Shown in pieces: positions 27,524-36,639 of a DNA stretch of 64,000 nt. Where the stretch lies: positions 124,001 through 188,000 of the forward strand of contig NZ_LBJC01000033.1 of the NCBI RefSeq assembly GCF_004114535.1. The letters are read 5' to 3'. The notes under the pieces were generated by a model. It ran no database searches and had not been told where the DNA came from. It saw nothing but the letters and a program-made list of their open reading frames with translations. Source of the DNA: Bradyrhizobium nanningense. Its GTDB lineage: Bacteria; Pseudomonadota; Alphaproteobacteria; Rhizobiales; Xanthobacteraceae. Positions within the stretch are counted from its first letter, which is position 1; every line of letters starts with the position of its first letter. Both the position numbers and the translations under genes were made by a program.

Positions 27524-28783
27524 ATGCAAATAACTTCGCGCCTTTCATTGACGAACTGGCTCGCCAGCCAGGGCCTTACGGGCCTGCCCGAACCCGAGCT
27601 GCTGCGCGGCTTCTGCGAGCGATGCCGCGCCGAGGGGCTCGCATTGTCGCGCGGCCTCGTCGTCATCGACACGCTGCATCCGATCTATGAGGGCCGCGCG
27701 TTCCGCTGGAGCGATACGCCGAGCAACGAGAGCGACGTCGTCGAGTACGGCTCGACGGCAGAGGGCGATGCGGCCAAGAACTGGCGCCGCTCGGTGTTCT
27801 ATCATTTGCTCGAGCATGGCCACGACGAGATGGTGATCGATCTCGCCGATGCGCCGTCGCTCGATTTCTCGCAGATCGGCGACCTCGCCGAACATGGCCA
27901 CCGGCATTTCCTGGCTTTCGTGCACCGCTTCGGCGAGAGCGGAGCGCTCGGGCAGATGGACTGCCTCTACTCCTATTGGACGACGCGGCGGGACGATGGC
28001 TTTACCGAAGCCGAACTTGCCGCGCTGCGCGATCTCGTGCCGGTGCTGGGTCTTGCGATCAAGTCGGCCCAGCAGGTCGACATCGTGCGCACGCTCGGCC
28101 GCGTCTATCTCGGCCGCGACGCCTCCGAGCAGGTGCTGCGCGGGCGGATCTCGCGCGGCGTCACCGAGCGCATCAACGCCGTGCTCTGGTACTCGGATCT
28201 GCGCGGCTCGACCGGGATCAGCGAAAGCATCGGCCCCGACGAGATCATCCCGTTCCTCAATGACTATGCGCAAGCCGTGATCGACGCGATTCACGAGGCC
28301 GGCGGCGATGTGCTCAAGCTGATCGGCGACGGCGTGCTTGCGATGTTCTGGGGCGAGGACATGGCGGATGCGCGGCGCGCGGCGCTACGCGCCGAGCACC
28401 TGTTCCGCAAGAATATCGCGGCGCTGAATGCCCGCCGGGCGGCGGAGGGGCGGCCGACGACGTCAGCCTATATCGGCCTGCATGTCGGGCAGGTTTTCTA
28501 CGGCAATATCGGCAGCGAGGACCGGCTCGACTTCACCGTGGTCGGTCCGACCGTGAACGAGGTCAGCCGTATCGCCTCGATGAGCCGCTCGGTCGACCGC
28601 GAATTGCTGGCGTCATCCGAGTTCTACAAGGGCCTCGATGCCACCGGGCGCCGTTATCTCGTCTCCACCGGCCGCTACGCGCTGCGCGGCATCGGCCGTG
28701 CGCAGGATCTCTACACGCTCGATCCTGATGTCGACGCGAGCGAGCCCGTGACGGGGAGCTACGAGCGGTACCTGGCGAATTAG
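27524..28783 (+). CDS. Class III adenylate/guanylate cyclase
   Basis: The 419-residue protein joins an N-terminal sensory-like region (1-190, no membrane helix) to a class III catalytic domain (about 215-400). The metal ligands Asp225 (YSDLRGST) and Asp269 (IGDGVLAMF) are present, and NEVSRIASMSR follows in the catalytic half. It should make cAMP from ATP as a homodimer; substrate choice is inferred from family only. The first 190 residues resemble the N-terminal part of other rhizobial cyclases of this layout. Confidence 0.9.
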   Translation: MQITSRLSLTNWLASQGLTGLPEPELLRGFCERCRAEGLALSRGLVVIDTLHPIYEGRAFRWSDTPSNESDVVEYGSTAEGDAAKNWRRSVFYHLLEHGHDEMVIDLADAPSLDFSQIGDLAEHGHRHFLAFVHRFGESGALGQMDCLYSYWTTRRDDGFTEAELAALRDLVPVLGLAIKSAQQVDIVRTLGRVYLGRDASEQVLRGRISRGVTERINAVLWYSDLRGSTGISESIGPDEIIPFLNDYAQAVIDAIHEAGGDVLKLIGDGVLAMFWGEDMADARRAALRAEHLFRKNIAALNARRAAEGRPTTSAYIGLHVGQVFYGNIGSEDRLDFTVVGPTVNEVSRIASMSRSVDRELLASSEFYKGLDATGRRYLVSTGRYALRGIGRAQDLYTLDPDVDASEPVTGSYERYLAN

Positions 28784-28825
28784 CTTCCGCTGTTTCAACG
28801 GTGTGGGAGCAGTGCGTACTCTCTC

Positions 28826-28886
28826 CTCGTGCCCCGGACGCACTGCAGCGCTCTTCAGCGCTGCACTGCAGAGCCGGGACACGGAT
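28826..28886. repeat. Palindromic intergenic repeat, family C, copy 1
   Basis: Arms gtgccccggacgca and agccgggacacgg enclose an inner palindrome around ctgcagcgct/agcgctgcactgcag. It lies between the convergent cyclase and MFS genes, a usual site for such elements. A longer relative lies at 43270-43425. Confidence 0.75.
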
Positions 28887-28894
28887 GGTTGTGG

Positions 28895-30139
28895 CTAGCA
28901 CCGCGCCGGCACTTCGTCCCCCACCATGTCCGGCTGCCGGTCCAGCGCCACGGCCGGTGACAGCCAGATCACCAGGGCCTGCACGCCGAACACGGCGGTC
29001 GCCAGGTACAGGCACGCTTCCGCGCTCCAGAGCCCGCCGACCACCGCGCCCAGCGCAGAGCCGAGCGGGCGCGCGCCGTAGCTCATGATGTTGATGGCGG
29101 AGACGCGTCCCAACAGGCGTGGCGGCGTCACCGACTGGCGCAGCGTCGTGGTCGAAATCACCCACAGGATCGGCCCGACGCCGAGCAGGAAGAAACTCAA
29201 GGCCGCGAGCCACGGCGAGGGGACCAGCACCGTCAGCGCCATGACCAGTGCGGCGATGAAGCCGGTGACCGGGCCGAGGCCGACCACCGTGCCGAAGCTG
29301 ATGCGCTGCATCACGCGGGTGGCGAGCAGCGCGCCGATCACCATGCCGACGCCGTACATCGTCAGCACCGTGCCGACGCCCGCGGCGGTGAGGCCGAGAT
29401 GGCGCACGGCGTAGGGCACGAACACGGCGATCTGCAGGAACCAGCCGGTGTTGAAGATGAACTGGGTGATGAACACCGGCCGCAGCAGCGGATGGTGAAA
29501 CACGAAAGCCGCGCCTTCGCGAATGTCCTGCAACGGATGGCGGCGGGGCGCTGGCGCGCGGGCGGGTTCAAAGATGCCGGCCAGCAGCACCACCGCAATC
29601 GCCGAGAGCGCCGCGGCGAAGCCGAAGGCCGGGCTTGCGCCCCACCAGCCCACCAGCGCGCCGCCGAGCGCAGGTCCGCTGGCAAAGGCGATGGTGCGCG
29701 CAAGCTCGATCCGCGCATTCGCCGCCGGCAACAGCTCCGCGCTCACCAGCGAGGGCACCAGGGCCGGCGCGGCCACGCTGTAGACGACGGTGCCGCACAC
29801 CGCAGCGAAGCCGAGCAGCGCCAGCAGCGGCAGGTTGAGCGCGCCGAGCGCGAGCAGTAGCACGATGGCGGCGAGCGCCGCGGCCCGCAGCGCCTCGGCT
29901 CCTGCCATCAGCGAGCGGCGCGAGATGCGGTCGGCGAGCAGGCCGGCCGGAATCGCGAACAGCACGAAGGGCAGGGTCAGTGCGGTCTGCAACAGGCCGG
30001 TCTGGCCTTCCGCGACCCCGAGGGTGAGCACCGCGACGATGGGAGCCGCCGCCAATGCGATCTGTTCGGCCGACTGCGCTGCGAGGTTGGACCAGGCAAG
30101 GCGGCTAAAGGTGTCGGGAAGGCGAGGCGGGTTTGACAT
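28895..30139 (-). CDS. MFS transporter (MFS_3/EntS-like)
   Basis: The 414-residue protein has twelve predicted helices and the loop motif GLLADRISRRSLM after helix 2; this shape fits the enterobactin-exporter-like MFS_3 group. It starts MSNPPRLPDTFSRLAWSN, and longer in-frame starts are unsupported. It is divergent from mntH, with 167 bases between the starts. The substrate is unknown; efflux is the likely direction. Confidence 0.87.
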   Translation of the reverse strand: MSNPPRLPDTFSRLAWSNLAAQSAEQIALAAAPIVAVLTLGVAEGQTGLLQTALTLPFVLFAIPAGLLADRISRRSLMAGAEALRAAALAAIVLLLALGALNLPLLALLGFAAVCGTVVYSVAAPALVPSLVSAELLPAANARIELARTIAFASGPALGGALVGWWGASPAFGFAAALSAIAVVLLAGIFEPARAPAPRRHPLQDIREGAAFVFHHPLLRPVFITQFIFNTGWFLQIAVFVPYAVRHLGLTAAGVGTVLTMYGVGMVIGALLATRVMQRISFGTVVGLGPVTGFIAALVMALTVLVPSPWLAALSFFLLGVGPILWVISTTTLRQSVTPPRLLGRVSAINIMSYGARPLGSALGAVVGGLWSAEACLYLATAVFGVQALVIWLSPAVALDRQPDMVGDEVPARC

Positions 30140-30261
30140 GGCGCATTTCCTGCAAAGTCGGGTTGGCGCCAATATTCGGCGCCGAGGGGCGCCAAACCCA
30201 CCCGCTTCCCGACAGGGCGGCGAACAACGGCCCGGGCGGGAACCCATGCCACTAGATGCAG

Positions 30262-30278
30262 TTGCAAATGAGTTGCAA
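30262..30278 (+). promoter_or_regulatory. Direct TTGCAA repeats upstream of mntH, possible Mur/Fur-family operator
   Basis: Two ttgcaa words start 11 bases apart, one helical turn (30262 and 30273), and end 28 bases before the mntH ATG. Rhizobial mntH genes are repressed by the Fur-family manganese regulator Mur, whose sites contain TGCAA-type words. The match is suggestive, not exact. Confidence 0.4.
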
Positions 30279-30306
30279 TAAGCCTCGACATCGGTATTCT
30301 CGTCGT

Positions 30307-31659
30307 ATGGATGCCCGATCGCCTGATTTGACCCCCGACACCGCTGGCTGGCGCACTGACGCGCCCGCCACCAAGAGCCTCCCCGAGGTCAACGCCACGG
30401 TCGCCATTCCGGCCGCGGGCCGCTGGTGGCGCCGGATGCTCGCTTTCGTCGGCCCGGGCTATCTCGTCTCCGTCGGCTATATGGACCCCGGCAACTGGGC
30501 GACCGACCTCGCCGGCGGTTCGAAGTTCGGCTACACGCTGCTCTCGGTCATCCTGCTCTCGAATTTGATGGCGATCCTGCTGCAATCGCTGGCGGCACGG
30601 CTCGGCATCGTCACCGACCGCGATCTCGCGCAGGCCTGCCGCGCCACCTATTCGCCGGCGGTGAACTTCCTGTTGTGGCTCGCCTGCGAGGCGGCGATCA
30701 TCGCCTGCGATCTCGCCGAAGTCATTGGCACCGCGATCGCACTGAAACTCCTGTTCGGCATTCCCCTGATCGGAGGCGCGCTGCTCGCCGCGCTCGATGC
30801 CTTCCTGCTGCTGCTCCTGATGAACCGCGGCTTCCGTTTCCTCGAAGCCTTCGTCATCGCGCTGCTGGCCGTGATCGCGGTCTGCTTTGCGGTCCAGATC
30901 GTGGCCGCCGCGCCGCCGGTCGCGGAGGTCGTGCACGGCTTCATGCCGAAGGCCGAGATCTTCACCAACCCCGAGATGCTCTACATCGCGATCGGCATCA
31001 TCGGCGCGACCGTGATGCCGCATAATCTCTATCTGCACTCGTCGATCGTGCAGACGCGCGCCTATGAGCGCAACGATGAAGGCCGGCGCGAAGCAATCAA
31101 ATGGGCGACGACTGACTCGACCATCGCGCTGATGCTGGCGTTGTTCATCAACGCTGCGATCCTCGTCGTCGCCGCGGCGACATTCCACAAGAGCGGCCAT
31201 TCGGATGTCGCCGAGATCGGGCAAGCGTTCGAGCTGTTGTCGCCGCTCCTGGGCCTCGGCATCGCCTCGACGCTGTTCGCGGTGGCGCTGCTCGCCTCCG
31301 GCCTGAACTCGACGGTGACGGCGACGCTCGCCGGCCAGATCGTGATGGAGGGCTTTCTCGATCTGCGCCTGCCGAGCTGGGCGCGCCGCCTGCTCACGCG
31401 CGGCATCGCCATCGTCCCCGTGATCGTCGTCACCGCGATCTATGGCGAGCGCGGCACGGCGGATTTGCTGGTGTTCAGCCAGGTCGTGCTGTCGATGCAG
31501 TTGCCCTTCGCCGTCATCCCGCTGGTCCGCTTCGTCTCCGACCGCCGCAAGATGGGAAAGTTTGCGATTCCCGCCTACGTCGCCGCGATCGCGTGGATCG
31601 TCGCTGGCGTGATCGTGATCCTGAACGTGAAGCTGTTGTCCGATACATTGTTTGGATAA
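30307..31659 (+). CDS. mntH: Nramp-family manganese/iron transporter MntH
   Basis: MntH imports Mn2+ (and Fe2+) with protons. The 450-residue protein has eleven membrane helices, the metal-binding DPGN of helix 1 ([11 protein letters not shown]) and MPHN of helix 6 ([12 protein letters not shown]). The start at 30307 places a 45-residue soluble N-terminus before helix 1; an in-frame start at 30256 would overlap the possible operator and is less likely. Confidence 0.95.
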   Translation: MDARSPDLTPDTAGWRTDAPATKSLPEVNATVAIPAAGRWWRRMLAFVGPGYLVSVGYMDPGNWATDLAGGSKFGYTLLSVILLSNLMAILLQSLAARLGIVTDRDLAQACRATYSPAVNFLLWLACEAAIIACDLAEVIGTAIALKLLFGIPLIGGALLAALDAFLLLLLMNRGFRFLEAFVIALLAVIAVCFAVQIVAAAPPVAEVVHGFMPKAEIFTNPEMLYIAIGIIGATVMPHNLYLHSSIVQTRAYERNDEGRREAIKWATTDSTIALMLALFINAAILVVAAATFHKSGHSDVAEIGQAFELLSPLLGLGIASTLFAVALLASGLNSTVTATLAGQIVMEGFLDLRLPSWARRLLTRGIAIVPVIVVTAIYGERGTADLLVFSQVVLSMQLPFAVIPLVRFVSDRRKMGKFAIPAYVAAIAWIVAGVIVILNVKLLSDTLFG

Positions 31660-32080
31660 GCGGCTGCCGCTCTGTCTGTACCGAGCACCCTGCGACCGAT
31701 TGGTCCTGCGCAAGCCCGGCCGTACAAGTTTCGCGCGAACCCTGTTCGGTCCTTTCGGAAATCCGCGCCATTCGGGGCGACGGCTTTCGTCGGAACCCAT
31801 GAACTACGGCTTTTCAATTGGTGCGAAGAGGGTATACTACCTTCAATTGCTGATAGGCCGCATATTGCAAATAGGCCCTGTTATGACAATGCGTTTTTCA
31901 GGATTGGTTTTTCTCCCGGCGGGATAATCGGCGGTCCCGCGCCGGATTAAGTGCGCCGATCGCATTTTCTCCGGATACGTCTATGAGTTGTGCGCGACGT
32001 CGGCGCGCGGAGCCAGTGGTGAGACCGTTGGCTTGATGGATTGATTTTGAACTGCGCGGGTTCACGTCCGGGAGGGGACG
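31660..32080. other. Intergenic region upstream of the cyclase-P450-DyP cluster
   Basis: No gene is seen. The middle is AT-rich for this DNA and has two pairs of short direct repeats: ttcaattg at 31813 and 31842 (29 bases apart) and ataggcc at 31853 and 31871 (18 bases apart). They lie 205-270 bases before the leader ORF and could be regulator sites or chance. The promoter of the cluster must lie here. Confidence 0.45.
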
Positions 32081-32143
32081 ATGATCAAGCCAGAAAGCGT
32101 TGATTGCTGCGTTGAAATCATTGATGAGCGTGTCCTGCCGTGA
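32081..32143 (+). CDS. Leader ORF of 20 codons coupled to the cyclase gene
   Basis: ATG 32081 has a very strong ribosome binding site (gggagggg, 3 bases upstream). It encodes MIKPESVDCCVEIIDERVLP and ends in TGA sharing bases with the GTG start of the next gene (GTGA). The cyclase start itself has no good site of its own, so ribosomes arriving from the leader may start it. Two adjacent Cys and a run of acidic residues are the only features. Whether the peptide has a function is unknown. Confidence 0.55.
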   Translation: MIKPESVDCCVEIIDERVLP

Positions 32144-35100
32144 CCAAGTGTCCCGCATGTTCAGCCCGTGTTGCTCGCGAGCATCGCTTCTGCTCTCAGT
32201 GCGGCGCGCGCCTCGATCACGCCGTGGAGCAGCTCTCCGCTTCATCGATTGCCAGCCCAATCGACCGCGAGGCGCGGGTTGTTCCGCTGCACGATCATGC
32301 GACGGTTCGGTCACAGATGTTGACCGAAAACAAGCAGGTCAGCGTTCTCTTTGTCGACGTCTGCGACTCCACATCACTGCTCCAGCACTCCGACCCCGAG
32401 GAATCCCGCAACTATCTCGGCAAGGCGCTGAACCACTTGGCCGAAGCGGTCGGGACCTATGGCGGCACGGTGAGCCAGTTGCTCGGCGACGGGCTCGTCG
32501 CCTTGTTCGGCGCGCCCGTGGCGCAGGAGGATCACGCCCTGCGGGCGTGCCTTGCCGCTCTCAAGATGCAGCGAGCAAGCATTCCCGGCCACGCGGTTCA
32601 GGGCGTGGCCAGCCCGACGCTGCGCATCGGCATCAATTCGGGCGAAGTCCTGGTCGGCGTCGTCGGACAATACGGCTGGTCGCACTACGGTGCGGACGGC
32701 AAGACGATTCACCTTGCATCGCGGCTCGAAAAGATGGCTCCGCCCGGCGGCATTCTGATCAGTGCCGCGACGCAGCGCCTCGTCGCGCAGCAGATCGACA
32801 CGCGGCCGGTCGGGACCCGATCGATACGAGGGCTGGATGATCCGGTCGAACTCCATGAGGTCATGGTCGCCACCGAAAGTTCAGCTGCGGCGCCGCTGAC
32901 GCGCAAGCAACGCTGGGCGCCCCTGGTCGGCCGCGAAGATTCCTTGCGGATCCTGGCCGGGGATCTCGACATCGTTCGAACCGGTGCGATGCGGACGATC
33001 GGTCTGTGCGGCGATGCCGGGATCGGGAAGTCACGCTTGATCGCCGACTGGATCGCCGCGCTTGCAAGTCAGGGCATGGAGGTCTGCCTTTCGCAGGCGA
33101 GAGGTTATGCGAGCGCGCGCGCCTACAGCACCGCCGCGGACCTGATCGCAAGCCTGGCCGGGTTGCCGCAAGCAAGCGTGACGGATGCGCAATCCGTCAG
33201 GCAGTCCCTGGTCGCCGAATGGGCCGCCGAGGGCGCCGCGCATCTTGCGGCGATCAATGACTTGTTGGGTCTGGCGGCGCCGGACCAGGCTTGGCTGGAG
33301 CTCAACCCGGTCCAGCGGCGGCGCCGAATTGGCGACGCATTGCTGTGGCTCGTGCGCAGGCGCGCCCAAGCGGGCCCGTTCGTGCTCGTGCTAGAGGACG
33401 TTTTCCTGGCTGACCGCGAGAGCCGGCGGTTGTTCGAGGCTCTGCTTCCAAAGCTTCAGGGACTACCGATCCTCGTTTGTGTCAGCTATCGACCCGATTT
33501 CGACCATCAGTGGCGCCAGGCCTCCTGGTTTGCGGAGCGTGTGATCGAGCCTCTCCGCGACGGCGAGATGCTCAGGCTCGCGCGTGCCTTGCTGGGGGAT
33601 GATCTGTCCGTGCTCGGCGTCATGAGCGAATTGGTCGCGCGCGCCGACGGCAATCCCTTCTTCCTGGAGCAACTGGTCATTACGCTGATCGACGAGGGAT
33701 CGCTCGAAGGAACGCCGGGTGCGTACCGCCTGCAGAGGCCGCTCGGAGAGCTGCGCGTGCCGGGCTCGATCGCCGCGGTGATCGGCGCGCGCGTCGACAG
33801 GCTGCCCGAAGCTGCCAAGTCCGCGCTCGAGGCCGCGGCAATCCTCGGCGATCCCATCACGCGCGAACTGATCGCGGCGATGCAGGCCGTGGACCTTGGG
33901 CGTGCGGAAGAATTGCTGGGTCTGTGCGTTGCATCCGGATTGTTGACGGGGCCGGATCAGGCGCGCGGTCCGCTCGAGCAGCACACGTTCGCGTTTCGCC
34001 ACGCATTGGTGCGCGATGTCGTGCTCGGCGCGCTCACGCGCGCACGGCTCAAGGCGCTGCATCGACAGGCCTTCCTGGCCCTGCATGCGCGGCCAGGGGC
34101 GGTCGAGGCGGATGTCGCGCCGGCGCTGGCGCACCATGCTTTCAAGGGAGAGGAATGGGAGCAGGCGGCGAGATTCACCGTCAAGTCGATGGCCCGGGCC
34201 ATCTCGCGCTCGGCCAACCAGGAAGCCCTGCAGCTGTTCGAGAGGGGTCTTCAGGCAGCCCGCCGTGTGGATGACGCCTCGGTCGCGCAGACCTTGGAGC
34301 TTGCGCTTCGCCTGGAAGCCATCGGGGCGATGCTGGCTCTCGGGCAGATCGACGAGATCTTCAGCAATATGGAGCGTGCGGAAGCCATCGCGGTGCAGCT
34401 GAACGATCAGCGCGCACGAGCGGCGGTGTCGACCGAGACGGCGGTGTTCCTGTGGATGCGCGGACGCTTCGAGCAAGGGCTGCGTTATGCTTCACGGGGT
34501 CTCGAGGCGGCCTGCCTCGCGCAGCGCCGCCACATGATGATGGCGGCGCATCAGACCCGCCTGATGAACCTCCACGCGCTCGGTCGATATGCAGAGGCCG
34601 CGGTGGAAGGCCAGGTTCTGCTCTCCGACTACGGACCGGAGCTGTCGGCGCATGTCGTGCAACCCGGATGGGCCGCGATCCCCATCATCAATCTCTATGC
34701 GTTTCATGCCAGCACGCTCTGGCGGCTGGGCGACGGTGCAACCGCACACGCGTTCTGTGCCAAGGCCTATCAGATCTTATCGAACATCAACCATCCTTAT
34801 TCCCGTCTGCTGATCGACACCGTCCAGTCGCAGATCTGGATCGAGAGCGGGGAGCTCGATCGTGCCGAGACCTTGATGCGCACGGGCGTGCAGCAATGCA
34901 TGACGCACAACGTTCCGACCATGCTTTCGGTTTGCACCGGCGTTTTGGGCAGCGCGCTCACGCACAACGGCAAGGCCGCCGAGGCGGCGGCGATGCTGGA
35001 GAAAGGATTCGCCGATCGCATCTACGAGGCGGCCGGACCCTACGGCAGGACGTTCATGCGCGTGAGCCTGGGCGTCGCTTATCGCAAGCTCGATCGGCTC

Positions 35101-35337
35101 GACGATGCTATCGCGGTCGGTCGCAAGGCCGTCGAGGACGCCGCCGAAGAATACGGCCACCAGACCGAAGCCCTGTACGAGCTTGCGGAAACCTTGCGGC
35201 GTGCCGGCGATCTGGCAGGCGCCGAAGCGCATTTCAAGCGAGCGGCCGAGGCCGCGGAGCGTCTGGGCATGCCTCACTATCAAGGACGGGTCGCCGCGGC
35301 CCTCGCGGATTGGCGGAAGGACGGGTATGCAGCATGA
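32140..35337 (+). CDS. Zinc-ribbon/class III cyclase/NTPase/TPR multidomain protein
   Basis: The 1065-residue protein starts with a zinc ribbon (Cys4, Cys7, Cys18, Cys21). A class III nucleotide cyclase domain (about 62-240) has metal-binding Asp73 (FVDVCDST) and Asp117 (LLGDGLVALFG). A STAND/AAA-like NTPase follows with Walker A GDAGIGKS (291-298) and a Walker B-like VLVLEDV. The C-terminal 400 residues are helical repeats of TPR type, likely the sensing part. No membrane segment is seen. The first product of the cluster, it is joined to the P450 gene by an ATGA overlap, so it may sense a signal and regulate the haem enzymes. GTG 32140 keeps the whole zinc ribbon. Confidence 0.9.
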   Translation: MTKCPACSARVAREHRFCSQCGARLDHAVEQLSASSIASPIDREARVVPLHDHATVRSQMLTENKQVSVLFVDVCDSTSLLQHSDPEESRNYLGKALNHLAEAVGTYGGTVSQLLGDGLVALFGAPVAQEDHALRACLAALKMQRASIPGHAVQGVASPTLRIGINSGEVLVGVVGQYGWSHYGADGKTIHLASRLEKMAPPGGILISAATQRLVAQQIDTRPVGTRSIRGLDDPVELHEVMVATESSAAAPLTRKQRWAPLVGREDSLRILAGDLDIVRTGAMRTIGLCGDAGIGKSRLIADWIAALASQGMEVCLSQARGYASARAYSTAADLIASLAGLPQASVTDAQSVRQSLVAEWAAEGAAHLAAINDLLGLAAPDQAWLELNPVQRRRRIGDALLWLVRRRAQAGPFVLVLEDVFLADRESRRLFEALLPKLQGLPILVCVSYRPDFDHQWRQASWFAERVIEPLRDGEMLRLARALLGDDLSVLGVMSELVARADGNPFFLEQLVITLIDEGSLEGTPGAYRLQRPLGELRVPGSIAAVIGARVDRLPEAAKSALEAAAILGDPITRELIAAMQAVDLGRAEELLGLCVASGLLTGPDQARGPLEQHTFAFRHALVRDVVLGALTRARLKALHRQAFLALHARPGAVEADVAPALAHHAFKGEEWEQAARFTVKSMARAISRSANQEALQLFERGLQAARRVDDASVAQTLELALRLEAIGAMLALGQIDEIFSNMERAEAIAVQLNDQRARAAVSTETAVFLWMRGRFEQGLRYASRGLEAACLAQRRHMMMAAHQTRLMNLHALGRYAEAAVEGQVLLSDYGPELSAHVVQPGWAAIPIINLYAFHASTLWRLGDGATAHAFCAKAYQILSNINHPYSRLLIDTVQSQIWIESGELDRAETLMRTGVQQCMTHNVPTMLSVCTGVLGSALTHNGKAAEAAAMLEKGFADRIYEAAGPYGRTFMRVSLGVAYRKLDRLDDAIAVGRKAVEDAAEEYGHQTEALYELAETLRRAGDLAGAEAHFKRAAEAAERLGMPHYQGRVAAALADWRKDGYAA

Positions 35338-36620
35338 AACTCTCGACCTATGAACCCGACGCGTTGCCGCCGGGAGCGCGCAGTCTCTCCTACGGTGTGT
35401 TCTGCTGGCTCAACCGTCACGTTACGGTGTTGCGCGCGCTCGGTGCGCTGCTTCGGCGCTGGCCCGCTATAGGCGGTCGGTTCGGCTTGGTGGCACGCGC
35501 CAGCGCGGTGAAGGATGTGCTGATGCGCACGCGCAGCTTTTCCAATACCGCGCATGCGGCCAACATGGTCTCGGGAGACTACCTCATCGGGATGGATCCG
35601 GGCCCGACCTATTCAGCCGATCGGGATCTGGTCCATGCGCGGTTGGCGGCTCTGGACGTCCCCGCCGATTCCGACGTCGAGGCGCAGCGGCGCATCAAGG
35701 CTCTGCGCGGGCGCGGAGCGGCCGGATTCGATCTGATCGACGAGTACCTGATGTGGGTCGTATTCCGCGCCATGCGGCCGCTGTTCGGCGCGGCAACGGG
35801 GGCGGTGGTGGCGGGATCAGTGACCGACGCTTCAAAGGGCGATGTCGACGAAGATTTGCAACGACAGTACATGCTCGAGATCCGCTATGTCGCAGGGCAG
35901 CTCCTGGCCGGCAGCCTCGCGACACTCGATCTTCGCCGGCGAGCCGAGGCCTGCGGGGATGCGCTGCAGGCGCGGATCGATCGTGTAACCGGCACCATCG
36001 GCGCCGCGTGGGGTGTCAAGAGCTCCTCGGCGGACATTGAACGGAACGCTGTCGGCCTTGCCTGGATCTCGCATCCGGTCACCGTCCAGTCGGGGGCCCT
36101 CGTCGTCCAGGAGCTGTTGGGACGACAGAAGGTCTATGACGAATTGTGGTCGCTGGCCGACAAACTCGGCGAGCCCGCCGTCTGGGCCGATCCCGAGTTC
36201 CGCAAGATCGTGCGCAACCATGTGCTCGAACTGATGCGCTTCCGGCCGATCTTTCCGCTGCTGGCGCGCGACGTGCCGCGCGACACGGAAATGACGACCG
36301 GGGCGCGACAAAACGCCGGATGTCCAGGCGGCGGCAAGGTTTCGCTGCTGTCGATCGCTGCTCTGTTCGATTCCCGCGTGGTTCCACAGAGCGGGCGCTA
36401 TTGCCCGGACCGCGATTGGGGCAACGAAGATGCCTTGCGGTATCTCATGTTCGGATATGGCTACCGCCAATGTCCGGCGCGGGATTACGCGGTGGAGATC
36501 CTGACAAGCGCCCTAATCGGCCTGCTTACCTTGCCGCGGCTGCAACTGGCGCGCGGTGAAGGCAAGGCCATCGCGTATGACGGCCCGCTGATGCTGTGCA
36601 TGCGCATGCGTACCACTTGA
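35334..36620 (+). CDS. Divergent cytochrome P450
   Basis: The 428-residue protein is called a P450 from two invariant motifs: ExxR as Glu299-Leu-Met-Arg302 in the K helix, and the haem loop FGYGYRQC with thiolate Cys380, Arg378 and Gly376 at canonical spacing. The I helix (about 236-262) reads GLAWISHPVT where common P450s have AGx(D/E)T, so the proton-relay acid is missing. Peroxide-using or isomerising P450s (CYP152, CYP74) also lack that pair. Overall similarity to common bacterial P450s looks weak. The start overlaps the cyclase stop. No ferredoxin or reductase gene is nearby. Confidence 0.8.
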   Translation: MKLSTYEPDALPPGARSLSYGVFCWLNRHVTVLRALGALLRRWPAIGGRFGLVARASAVKDVLMRTRSFSNTAHAANMVSGDYLIGMDPGPTYSADRDLVHARLAALDVPADSDVEAQRRIKALRGRGAAGFDLIDEYLMWVVFRAMRPLFGAATGAVVAGSVTDASKGDVDEDLQRQYMLEIRYVAGQLLAGSLATLDLRRRAEACGDALQARIDRVTGTIGAAWGVKSSSADIERNAVGLAWISHPVTVQSGALVVQELLGRQKVYDELWSLADKLGEPAVWADPEFRKIVRNHVLELMRFRPIFPLLARDVPRDTEMTTGARQNAGCPGGGKVSLLSIAALFDSRVVPQSGRYCPDRDWGNEDALRYLMFGYGYRQCPARDYAVEILTSALIGLLTLPRLQLARGEGKAIAYDGPLMLCMRMRTT

Positions 36621-36639
36621 GCGAGCGGAGAACACGGCC

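Noticed and set aside
29977-31800. Minus-strand frame of 607 codons opposite mntH
   Set aside because: Low-complexity shadow of MntH; the plus-strand gene is certain.
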